DNA of 64,000 nucleotides from NCBI GenBank assembly GCA_014871385.1, contig CM026433.1, positions 7,711,930-7,775,929 of the forward strand, read 5' to 3'. Shown here one piece after another: positions 1 to 11,104 of the stretch. Under the pieces are notes generated by a model. The model worked only from the letters and a program-made list of their open reading frames with translations. It did no database searches and was not told the origin of the DNA. The DNA comes from Ceratodon purpureus (Eukaryota; Streptophyta; Bryopsida; Pseudoditrichales; Ditrichaceae). A program made the translations under genes and the position numbers. Position 1 is the first letter of the stretch. Every line of letters starts with the position of its first letter.

Positions 1-204
1 AATAAATCATAAAAAAAATAAAATCATTATTGTTTCTTGTTACTTGTTGCTTGTGGTTAAAGTGTCTACTCTCGAAAGGCGAAAGTAGATCCTTACTTCC
101 ATACCTTTGTCCTGTGGACATTGGATTAGTAGTGCATCAAACACACACTTAATTCACTTCGGTCTCCTCCAAAGACCGTAGTCTCTCTCTCTATATAATA
201 ATAA

Positions 205-775
205 AAATTTGGAAATATAGGATCTAAAATAATAAAATTTGATACCAAATTAGAAGTATATTTTTTAAAATAGGATTGAACGTTTAAAATGTTGGATCTA
301 AAAAAAGAAATACAAGCTCCAAATTTAGAAAAATAGGATCAAAAATAAGAAAATTGAAGCCAACATTAGAAAATGGGATCCAATATAAGACATTGTATCA
401 AAAATGAGATAGTTGGACCCAAAGTTAGGAATATAGGCTTTAAAATAAGAAAATGAGATCAAAAATTAATAAATTAGATTCAAATTTAAGGAAATATGAT
501 CATAAATTAGAAAATTTGGATGCCATTCTATAAGTATAGGCTCAAAAATTAAGAGAAGTGGATGCGAAATTAAGATATTGGACCCAAATTTAGAAATGTA
601 GGCTCCAAATTTAGGAAAAGTGGATCCAAAATTAGAGAAATTGGATTAAAAAATTAGGAATACAAGTTCCAAATTGGAAAATTTCGATCCAGTATTAGAA
701 GAATAAGATCCAAAATTAAATAGTCGGATCCAAAATTAGGAAAATTGAATCTAAAATTTAGAAAGTAGGATCAAG
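205..775. repeat. degenerate AT-rich minisatellite array, unit about 20-24 bp
   Basis: Roughly two dozen imperfect copies of a short unit close to GGATCCAAAATTAGGAAAATT follow each other. Recurring landmarks are GGATC/GGCTC steps separated by an A-rich core. Copies differ by many substitutions and small indels, so the array looks old. No coding potential is seen. It ends about 55 bases before the tRNA-His gene. Confidence 0.7.
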
Positions 776-829
776 CACGGAGAACGTGTGTTCTCTGGCT
801 CTGCGACATTGAACTCTATATTTCTGTGA

Positions 830-901
830 TGTGGCTGCTGGGATTCGAGCCCAGGTCTCCACGGCCACAACGTGGAATTCTCACCACTAAACTACAGCCA
901 C
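830..901 (-). tRNA. trnH-GUG: tRNA-His (anticodon GTG)
   Basis: The minus strand folds as a 72-nt cloverleaf. The acceptor strand starts GTGGCTG and pairs with the 3' CAGCCAC, followed by discriminator A at position 830. The A-box lies in TAGTTTAGTGG and the B-box in GGGCTCGAATCCC. The anticodon loop contains TTGTGGC with GTG at 866-868, giving histidine. There is no intron and no encoded CCA, as expected for a nuclear plant tRNA gene. No clear oligo-T terminator lies immediately downstream, so expression is not proven. The sequence closely matches my memory of plant cytosolic tRNA-His. Confidence 0.93.
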
Positions 902-3900
902 GTCGGATTCTCAGCAGGCCGCCAGATGAGCCCACCCAATCAGATGGCAGGAAAATGCCAGCAAAGCAATTTAAAAATATTCCACTATTGCTAATTTGTA
1001 AAAAAGATCGCCAAGACCTGGCATAACATTCTAATGATTAAACCTCTAGTTCCTCCAAACAGACTGGATTAAACAAAGTGTTTGTTTGTTCCAGAAGTGA
1101 ATTTCTTTCCATGGGACATAGCATAGTGGTAAAACATTGTAGCTAAAAGTCAGGGACTAGTAACCATTGACTGGGAACAATGATTATTATCCAAGAACTG
1201 CTATCTGGTATCTTGGTTTTGTAGAAATTCTAAGTAATTTATGTATGTGAACTTTGCCAAGTTATGAAGTCATGCTTTGGTAAGAATAAGTCTTCGTTAC
1301 ACATTTAAGTAGTCTACATTTGAGACCAAGTGGATTTTCATTTAAGTGAATATATATGTGATATGTAATGACATTTTAAGTGGATAATTGCAAGGAGGAA
1401 AGGAGGTGTACCAACCAATAAAGGCATCAAGCCTAATAAGAAAGAAGTGCTTTAATGAATTGCTGAAATGAATGAAGTAGTCTTCATTACTAAACATCTT
1501 TAGTTTGCCCATGATGAATCATTTGATTGTGAAAGGAATCGGTTACTGTAGGTAAGTATGTTTTTTGAAGGACAAAATACTAGTCATAAGGTTGGTGTTG
1601 ACAAATTTTACGAAGATGTTTCAAATACTAGGGCTTTTGATTACATTAAATTTATCTTCAAAGAATCTTATTGAAGGTAAATGCGTTATAGCGGATGCTC
1701 TAACCACAATGACTATGAATGAGTCAACACCAAGATCAATAAGGTTTACGTGGTGGTGGTGTTGTTGACTATAGAATATAGGGATATTGTCCACTATTTT
1801 GATGAAAATGTGTTATTCATTGCTGAAGCCTTTTCATTTATATTTTCAAATGATTTTCAAATTTATGAAATTTGGTGTTTTAAATTGAAACATAAGAGAG
1901 CTTCATCAAGTATTTCTGAATGGTTCAAGACTACATTATCCTTTAAAATGTTCAATTGTAAACATCAAATACACTGGTATTGATACTAATTCACAATCAT
2001 GGTATTGGTACTAAATCACAATCATGTCAAAACTTTGAACTAATAAGAAGACTTGCAGTTGCACATTATTATGCCAAAAACAAAGAATGTTATATGTGTT
2101 ATAGTACCTTGTTATAGTTATATATTTTTAAACCGGTATTTTGATATGAGGTAGTGGCTAGATATTTTAGAAATAGGTAAAAAGTTATTGACATAAACAA
2201 TGTACATGTCCTATAATGGATTATAGCAATTGGTAGCATTTTTGAATTGGTACACAATCTCACATGAATTTGTAGAATACTCTTGACAACTTAACATGCG
2301 TTTTCGTTGAAAATTGATTTGATTTATAAAAAGTTAGAAGAATAGAAATCAAAGAGCAGTTCAAAATTTATTGATTTTGACAATTGTCTTGTTACGTTTG
2401 TTGTTTTATTGCCATTTTTTTTCATGTGCATCAAACTCAAATCTTGAAATATATTCAACATTGAACCACCAAGAATATAAAGAAATGAAAAGTTAAGAAT
2501 GGTAGAAATTAATGCTCCTAATGCACAAACTGCCTTAGATCAAAAGATAGGCTTTGGATATTTAGAATGTTACAAATTTTGGAGTCTATGATAGACTTGC
2601 CAAATGTTTTGTTTATTTAAACATTGTATAGAATTATCAAAAATAAATTTGAATTCCTTTATGCTTCAAACATTTTTTTCAGCCAGTCAATAGAGGGATC
2701 TCAATAGCAATGTCTGAAATCTCTTTGTAGATTTGTGAAACACCACAACTTTAGTCTTGGGATAAATTCAATGTATCAAATGAGTTATTTGTATAAAATA
2801 AGTTAATTTGAATAAGGTATCCATCAATGAAATCTTAGTATTTTATTTTCTTCAAACCACTTGCTAGTATTTTATTGCACAATCAATATCAAGCTTCCAT
2901 ATATTTTTTTTTCAAAGCAAGGATAAAGTCTTCCAATTGTTAAAGAAATTGATGGTAGGCGTTCACTATCATGAGATTTGGAAATTGAAGGGCATTTAAC
3001 CTCTAAAGTTGAAAAGCCTCAAAATTGCCAAAAATCCTTAAAATTAGAGTCTTTCAATACAAGGTGTAAGTTTCTAAATTTTCATGTATTTTGGGAGGAA
3101 ATAACCGTAGGATCTAGTACCTTACTTGTACATGTATATATACCCCAAATTCTAGATTCAAAATTCTTACCGTTTGTGAGATCAAAACATTATAAGTTGA
3201 TAGAAAAGTTTTTTTCCCTTCTTGCAAAATAGTTTTCAAGTGTTTCGTGAGAATAAAAATAAAATAAAATTAAAAAAAAAAAAAAAAAAAAAAAACAATT
3301 TCAAAAGCATATAGGATGTGAGGCTCTTCAAAATATTGTTCCTAGATGGGTTAGGAACATGTCCATGTATATTTTCCCCTCATACGACCTATAAAACCTA
3401 AAAAAATGCTTAGTTCTTCACATGGAGGCATGCTGAAATTCAAACACAAAGGCGGGTCTATGATAGTACTAAAAAGGCATGCGGAGAAATATCGGATTGA
3501 AAATCCGAGCAGTAAGGTCATGCCTAAAAATTGCATTTATATGTTAAAATAAAAATAAAAAATAAAAAAACTTGAAAAATGTAAAATCTACAATTCTTGG
3601 TGAATTTTTGAAGATTTTGTGCTCTAATTAATTTTGGATAGATTTTGAGCATATACCTCAGTTTTGGGCAGATTTCAATATGCCCAAATAGTGTTTTTAA
3701 ACTTTGATTGCAGAAATCTCCTAAAATAATAGGAATTTTGAAGCGTGAGGAATTTTGAAGCGTTAGGAATTTCGAAGCGCGAATGGTCCAATTAGAAAGA
3801 CATAATAATTGTCTATACTGTGCCAAAATTGGAGCTTCAATCTATGAAAGATGACTTATAGGAAGCCTAACCGGACCCTAAATCAAACCATTTTTGTTAA

Positions 3901-5550
3901 GTTGATGCATTAGGGGTTAAAGGGAAAAATCACTCGTAGAGTTATTGATGTCGATGAATATTCTACTTATCAACTATTATTCTGAACAGCCAACTGATTA
4001 TTTATGATTCACAAGTAATTATTCATAATTGTAAACTCATAGCAAATAACTCATTTAATATTATATTCAACCATATATTATTTAAAAAAGGGGTTTATCT
4101 TATGATCAAATAAGCACAATACTGGAGCCATCCATATTCACTAGCTCTTGCATTCCATGTCTACAAGTGGGATAGCCTGGAAGGGGCGGAGAGGTTCCTG
4201 AACCTCCAGGTTCAGGCCCAAAACGAATGGGAAGTAGCAGCAGGTCCAGTTCCAGCACTTGCAAGCATTCAAATGGAAGACCCATCCGGATTTGGTCCAG
4301 GCAGTCTGGACTCTGTCTGGCATAGATCAAACATTTATTTCGAGCTCACAAATTTTGGAAAGACTTCTGCAAGGCCACAAAACTGCCACATGATTGTCAG
4401 GAGTTTACTCTTTTCACAACAACTCTTGCATCCGGAGTCATGCATTCTCTGTAAATGTGGAGTCCATTCGGACTCCGAACCTGCATGCAGTAAAGTTCCC
4501 GAGTGAAAGTAGACATTAAGAAGCTCCAAATCAGTGATAAGTTAAGACTCAAGAGCTCGGAGTAGGTGAAAAGCCCGGCATCTAACCCAAAGGCTGAACT
4601 GAACTTAATCTTTTGCTTTTGGAAATGGAAACCAGAGTTGAGTGGAATTATTGGACGAATATGCTCATGTTTCCTCCCTGGCAGATGCCTACCTGGCAAT
4701 TAAGCCCTGGAACTTTCGTGGATGAAGGTTGGTAGGAGGTATTATAGAACCACACCGACCTCGTGGACTTAAGTTGAGCCCTCCATCCCCATGCATGAGG
4801 CCGAATCTGACGGCCTTAATTCTATTACGTTGACTGATTGTATTTTAAACTGGGTGGTCTCATAAAGCAGCGGTAGGGCCGTGGATGCCACAAGCCACCG
4901 AGGGATCATGTCGTTGCATCGTACATTACAAGCTGTCGTGGCACTGGAACTATATATGGATCACCGCCGAGAATAAACATTGACGATGGCCCAGGAGACA
5001 TACAGTGCGAGCAACAACTTCAGCAAGTGGATTTGACTTCGCATTCAGTGGTCTTCCGATGTGCTTCGTTGTTGCTTGAGAAGTCTGGTACTAAATTAAG
5101 TGCGTCGTAAATGACGATGTAGAAGGTTGATTGCATGTAAATATGTACGGTATGGTAGTTCTTACCGTACTGCGCCATGCACTGAGGTTACAGTGCTGTT
5201 CGGTTTAGGACAGTTCGATCGTTTCGTCGATTGCAGAAGGTGAAGTAATGCAAAAGAGTACGTCGTTGTGTTGTTGGAACAGCCGCTTTCATTGAGACGG
5301 CTCCCTTTCTTCTTTTCGAAATCAGAGAATCAATAGAAAGTGAATTACGATTTCCGGAAGCAAGCCACAGTAAGCTGGTGGAATTGGATAGAAGTTTCAG
5401 TGGACCCCTGTGCAGCAGAGTAAGCAGCAATGCTCCGAATGTAAAATAGCACAGGAAGGCCTTCTACAAAATCATCTAACTTTATAACCTTGAACATGGT
5501 CCGCTAAGAACTGACGTTCACACAACATTCAGAGTCCAATTAATCTCTGT
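902..5550. other. gene-poor spacer
   Basis: No gene is supported here. The first 3.1 kb is AT-rich, including an A-homopolymer at about 3271-3296. The part from 4100 to 5450 has a more balanced composition but only short open frames, on either strand, with no recognisable protein motif. A pol III A-box-like string near 1120 has no partner B-box. Confidence 0.6.
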
Positions 5551-5557
5551 AACCACT

Positions 5558-6408
5558 AAGGTAGAAACACCTAAAACCACCAACTTAAGGATTTTGAGCC
5601 TTATTTTTGGGGGTTATTTTTGGGGTGTAATTTTCACTTGTTGAAAAATAAGTTTCTCGTAGAATGCAATTTTTTTCAAAATTTTCTTCCCAATATTGAA
5701 ATAGATACAAATTTTTAAACACAAAAGTACTTCATGACCCAAAATTGATATGTAGACTTTTCCATTGTCACACCTAGCTTGTACTAATTTCCACTCATGA
5801 TCCGACCCAAAACCACCAGCTTTTTGAGTGTTTTGATTGGTCAGCTTGGATTGAGTGGTCTGACAATGCTAGTTCAGCTTAGTGGCGGTTCTGGGGAGGC
5901 CTACAGGTTGGTCATGGGGGCGGTGGTGGTTTTGGGGCATTCGACCTTAACTTTCTCAGGAAGTGCATTCATCTGCTCCTTCGTTTGACGCCATGCTTAA
6001 GGTTGATGTACCCATTACCACCACATAACACTTGGCCAAACTGTAGACTTTCCTTGCACCACCATTTGTTAGAACCCATCACCACCATTCCACTGTAGCA
6101 CCCATGAAACAAGCAAAGCAATGGCAAGCCAGGGTTTGGAATAAATTTGTAGAATTTGGAATAAATTGTGTGGTGGTTTAACATATTGACTGAAGTGGTT
6201 TCTAGTGAAACCTACAGGTGGGTTATAGGAAAACACTACTTTTCACTTTGAAAATTTGTATCTATTAATCTATGAGGACTTAAATTATGGAAAAATACGC
6301 GTTATGTAAAAAAACTATCTTCCGATCCAAGAAAATTACTCCCTAAAAATAGAACTGCCACAAATAAGCAAAAACCCTTATTTTGGTGGTTATGGGTGCT
6401 TCAACCTT
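5558..6408. mobile_element. non-autonomous TIR DNA transposon, long terminal inverted repeats
   Basis: The left end AAGGTAGAAACACC and the reverse complement of the right end AAGGTTGAAGCACC match, and similarity continues inward for about 180 bases (5558-5740 against 6228-6408) with gaps. Both ends are flanked by ACT (5555-5557 and 6409-6411), a possible 3-bp target duplication. The interior holds no recognisable transposase. Its termini resemble those of the element at 28634-28917. The superfamily is not resolved: ACT does not fit the TWA preference of PIF/Harbinger, and the left flank reads CACTA while the right does not. It is probably an inactive copy mobilised in trans. Confidence 0.7.
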
Positions 6409-6856
6409 ACTAAGGGATGTGCGGGAGCGGCCCGACGACGTTGCGGTTTTTCTTTGTGTTACTGTACTAGTTACTTTAGAGGCTGCTTAAAATGTTCCCA
6501 AATTGCAATGAGATCAGTGCTTGAAAACGAAGGATTTAACAAAACAATTAAAAACAACAATTATCAATCAGCATATTGCAGAAAATTATGAATCAAATCA
6601 CTGACCAGATTTTGGTTATTACGAAATCTCTCAGTAAATGAGATCCCTTGGACAATTTCTTTGCAGAAGTCAACTTGTGAGAAAATAGAAATGGGTTGTT
6701 GAACATTCCCCAGATGATTCTAGCTACGTCGCACAGTAAATCATTCCCCTGAGAATCCATCCAAAGTTTACAGACATGAACTGTATGGCTAGGTACCAGC
6801 TGGGAACTAGGATTACGTCGACAATATTAAGCAATCCTAGAATCTGGAAGCAGCGC

Positions 6857-6863
6857 TATAAAT
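6857..6863 (+). promoter_or_regulatory. TATA box of the peroxidase gene
   Basis: TATAAAT lies about 172 bases before the peroxidase ATG, in a promoter-like position. It would give a 5' leader of about 140 bases. No other TATA-like string sits closer to the start codon. Confidence 0.6.
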
Positions 6864-7034
6864 GCCGACTGGGTACATGGGAATTCGCACACTTCAGAAT
6901 CCCGTCCTCGACCTGGAGCTCTATGTCTCTCTCTTCTGTCTGGAAGAGCGACACTTGATCACATTGGGCTCGGACATTATTGTTTCGTTCAGCTTCGACT
7001 TTCATTTTGACCTTAGGGGCTGGAGTTATCAACG

Positions 7035-8439
7035 ATGGCTCGGGGTCACATGTTGACCGTCTGTTTGATGTCAGTGATGTTAGCATTGTCAATGAGTCAC
7101 TTCGCCGAGAGTGCGCTTCAGGAGGGATTCTACAGCGCGATGTGTCCCCAGGCGGAGGCAACTCTGTACAACACACTCAAGGACTTGACTGTCAACGACC
7201 CGGATCTGCCTGCCGTCCTCCTCCGTCTACATTTCCACGACTGCTTTGTCAGGGTAAGTGTTATCCCATTCATCACCTCACACATTATACCGGATTGTAA
7301 TATGGCGGAGTAGTTTACATTTTCAGGTGTGAACTCTGCAGCGGGTCCTGAATCACGTTACTGCAATATGAAGCAGTTATAATTTCTCTCTCCCTTGACC
7401 CAAGAGATTGTCCTTGCACATGCATTTCAACGCATGGCGGTTATTCTCTATGTGAATTCCTTCGATCAGTGCCTACCTCTACTCTGTTAACTCATCACTA
7501 CCTATATCGATCCCAGACTGAAGTAGTGTAGCACTTTGTACCAATCCCCTAAAAAATCTGAATTGAGTTTTTGAATCTGTACGATTCGTACTTTTACCGA
7601 CAGGTACGGACTTGCAGAGGTGCTTCTGGTGATGTCGATGGAACGGCATTAGTGTTGTGAAACTAACTCGATGTCCTCGCGTGCAGGGATGTGATGCATC
7701 AGTGCTTCTGGATGTTCCCAAGTCGGAGAAGACCGCCCCGCCCAATGCTCGTCTGGAAGGCTTCAATGCCGTGGACAGGCTGAAATCCGCAGTGGAGAGT
7801 CTCTGTCCTGGAGTGGTCTCATGCGCTGACATCCTCGCGTTCGCCGCCCGCGACAGTGTGGTCCTCACTGGCGGACCCGGGTACAATGTCCCCGCAGGAA
7901 GGCGCGACGGAAGAGTTTCGTCGGCGACCGAAGCGTCCAAGTTCCTACCCGACGCGCAGTCGAAGGTGCCGGGGCTCGTGGCCAACTTCGCCAACCAGGG
8001 CCTTTCTGTGGAGGACATGGTGGTACTCTCAGGAGCGCACACGATCGGTGAGGCGGCGTGCCATCACATCGACAGCAGGATTTACGACTATCCGAGCAAG
8101 TCGGGAGTCGACCCCAATATCCCAGCTGATTACGCGAAGAAGCTGAAGAAGAAGTGTCGCGAGCGTGGCCTCAAGGACCGGACTTTCGACCTGGACACCA
8201 GCACCGATCACAAGTTTGATTCCCAGTATTATACCAACTTGATTGCCAAGAAGGGTCTGCTTGTGTCGGATCAGGCGCTGTTCGACGACAAGTCGACTAA
8301 GCCGTTGGTCGAGAAGCATAAGAAGCAGGCAGTGTTCTTCGAGGCGTTTGCGAAGGCGATGGTGAAGATGGGTAACATTCAGGTGCTCGAGGGCACGCAG
8401 GGGCAAATTCGGAAGAGCTGCCGGTCTGTGAATAAGTAG
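7035..8439 (+). CDS. secreted class III peroxidase (two exons)
   Basis: Exons 7035-7253 and 7687-8439 join in phase 0 at AGG|GTAAGT...TGCAG|GGA to encode 323 residues, the usual family length. Residues 1-27 form a signal peptide. The distal haem site is RLHFHDCFV (R64, H68), followed by GCDAS of the calcium site, and the proximal site VVLSGAHTIG places the haem-binding histidine at H191. Cysteines for the family's disulphides are present. Such enzymes oxidise phenolics with hydrogen peroxide in the apoplast, for cell-wall cross-linking, lignin-like polymer formation or defence. The intron sits directly after the distal-site exon, a position common in this family. The reading frame is intact. 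The natural substrate cannot be told from sequence. A minus-strand frame over exon 2 is only a shadow. Confidence 0.96.
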
Positions 8440-8755
8440 AGCGGTTATAATCTTGAGTCCGTGACAATGTATATCATTATTCACAAGTCTTGATAAGTGA
8501 GGGAGAGGTGGTAATCTTGTTCAATTAGAAGTAGGATTTCTTCGTGTACAATCTAGGTTTTGTTTGCATATTGCTGAGTAGAACAGAATTATCAGACGGA
8601 ATGCAGTCGAAACAGGGTAGACGAGTATGAATATGTAAGGCATAGGTTGCCAAATTCTGGGTCGATGTAGAATTAGATTTTTTACGGCACTGAAGAGTTC
8701 AGTTTGTAGATCAAGGGAACAACCTATCTGTGGCCCGGGTGTATAAATGTTCTTC

Positions 8756-8761
8756 AATAAA
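8756..8761 (+). terminator. poly(A) signal of the peroxidase gene
   Basis: AATAAA lies 317 bases after the stop codon in T-rich surroundings. It is the first perfect hexamer downstream of the gene. Plant signals are loose, so the exact cleavage site is uncertain. Confidence 0.5.
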
Positions 8762-10127
8762 GACAGGAAAATGATCTGTTGCCTCTTTGTGGAAGTTGCA
8801 CATGTTATTTGAAGTTATAAACTGGTAATTTTGTAATGCATGGTTTGAAAATACGACTACTGGTACACTGGTCTTACTAAACGATGAATGTACTTAGTTG
8901 AAGAGGTTGTTTGAATATGTTTCAGTCCTCCTACATTACCAGCATCGTTTTAATGAATGTCAGTTTACAAAGTGGTTCTGATGTTTCTGCTAGGTGCCCA
9001 GTCATGTGCCGAAGTGACCTTGCTCATATTAGTGACCAATACTGAATATCACCTTAGTACGTAATTTTGTTCCCGCAGACATATTACACAACTTCATATT
9101 TTATCCAGCTGCATGTTAAATATAAATATTAAACAAACGTGCCGAATTATATTTTCTATTTTGATTCTAAAAAGGAATAACGAAACATACAAAAATCTCT
9201 TGATCTTAAATGTGCAGCTGCTGCCGTCGGGACAGGCCTCGGTTTGCACACCATGATACACATAGAATCTGAATACAAGTAATTTCTGACGTGAGTATTA
9301 CTTGAGAATCGAGATAGCCTTGCCTTGTAACCCTCTTATACCCAGTATATGTGCGGGTGTGGCTAGTTGAAACAGCGTTACAGCGGGCGCAGGAAAGATT
9401 GACGACCAGCTTGTTGAATTGATTATCCAGCGCCCCAGCATCTGTCCACCTGCATCGGCATCTTGCGCAAGTCAACTTACTATCCACCTGCATCGGCATC
9501 TTGTACAAGTCAACTTGTACACATGAGGTATATGTGACTTATTATATTCTTCCAAGAAGACCAGGACCGTTCCCTTATCAGCTACAGTCATTTGGCTTTG
9601 GAAGTGGGATTTCTAGTCAATTAGTACTGTGGAATTGTTTCAGCTAGGTAGTGGAATTACGTCTAAGTCAAGTTCTGTGGACTTGTCTGCAGTTTTGACA
9701 TTGGTAGCGACTCATGAAGCAAGTACTCTCTCCCAAGTGCTGGTGTAGTGACATCAAACTTGCCATGGAACAGATATCTTTTTCGGTTCAGGCTTAGAGT
9801 GTAAACTTGTATCCATATGCATTACACATAGAGTAGATCCACATGTGTGTTCTTGCACACTTCTGCGTAGTTCACTTGTCGTGAGGAACGACAACAGTAA
9901 AGATTATGTAGGCTTTTCACTTGGTGATATTATCATTTACTGCTTCACCACAACTGCATGCTTCGGTTCTTGGTCCCAACCCACTTGATAGTCAACTCTG
10001 TTAAGTATTCCACACTTGATTGTGCTATTTCCACAGACCGAGGTTAATAGTTAGAACTAAGATTAAAAGGGAGGGAGATGTATGAAGTAGGTTGAGAAAA
10101 TTTGGAGCTGAGGATGAATTAGAAGCC
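8762..10127. other. spacer between peroxidase and CACTA element
   Basis: No gene is supported. One imperfect tandem duplication of about 38 bp lies at 9444-9518, both copies containing TCCACCTGCATCGGCATCTT. The remainder is unremarkable. Confidence 0.5.
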
Positions 10128-10130
10128 TCT
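10128..10130. repeat. target-site duplication, left copy (TCT)
   Basis: TCT directly precedes CACTA at 10131 and recurs directly after TAGTG at 23967-23969. A 3-bp duplication is what CACTA elements make. Confidence 0.85.
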
Positions 10131-11104
10131 CACTACTAGGAATTTGGGGTCTATGCAACGTCCCTGGTGTAGCATTATACACTAGAAGTTGATGGTCGTC
10201 AGGGCTGCTAGAACGTAGCTCCACTAACGTCCCTGACGTTGCTCCCACTAAAGTTATGCCAGGGGTGTAACGCTAGCTACGTTTTGGGTCGTCTGTGAAC
10301 GGGCGTTCTCATAAGAAAGGGACACCGTGGCCACGATCTCTCTGTTCGCCACGTGTCAAGGGTAACTGTAATTACACGGTGGGATACGCAGGCGTAACTT
10401 ATTCTGCGATCAATTTACCCATTTTTTAGAAGTTATTTTTATTTACAGTATTCATTATCACATTTCATCTCCCTCGGTGAAAACGAACTCAGTAATTCAG
10501 TTTCACGTTTATAAAGTTCTGAATAGGCAGTTTTACTTTTTTTTTTTTTTTTTTTAATCGACCGCATTTTGGGGCCCAGAGTATATATAGTATGAACCTC
10601 ATGTTTTAATTTTTGTGACGTGTCATTCTCCTACTGCACGATTTATCGATCACCGCATCCGTCACGTGTTGTATTGCTATATGTTCCTATATTCTGACTG
10701 GTCGTTTCATGTCGACAGCAGAATATCAACCGACACTAGTTCGTCATACATCTATTTTTAATCAAACAAGTATAGCCAATCAGAGAAATAGAACAGTAGA
10801 TCCTCATTTTCCAATTTCAGCCTAACATGTGGAATTGCTTGTTAAATCGGACGGCCTCAAAAATACATTGAAGTCGATGTCCTACTATTCAATTCTGGAA
10901 TGTACATTAGTAGTTCCAAATCGTTCTCACTGAGCCTATACTTCCGCGATCTTCGGTTCCCTCCACGATTGTTCGAAAATGAGAGATTATTCCGGTAAAA
11001 AATTGTTCCTACAGTAGAAAACGCTACCAAACCAGTGACTATATCCTACACAAAAAACCCCGAAACAACATGGCTCCTGCAGGTACTGATCCATATAGAT
11101 ACTA

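Noticed and set aside
1110-1180. A pol III A-box-like TAGCATAGTGG suggesting a tRNA-derived SINE
   Set aside because: No B-box, no poly-A or T-rich tail and no target duplication could be found; one motif is not enough.
4106-4699. Several overlapping minus-strand frames
   Set aside because: They overlap in different registers, none has a motif, and no splice structure joins them.
7479-8042. Long minus-strand frame over the peroxidase
   Set aside because: It is antisense to the conserved haem-site exon and has no motif of its own.
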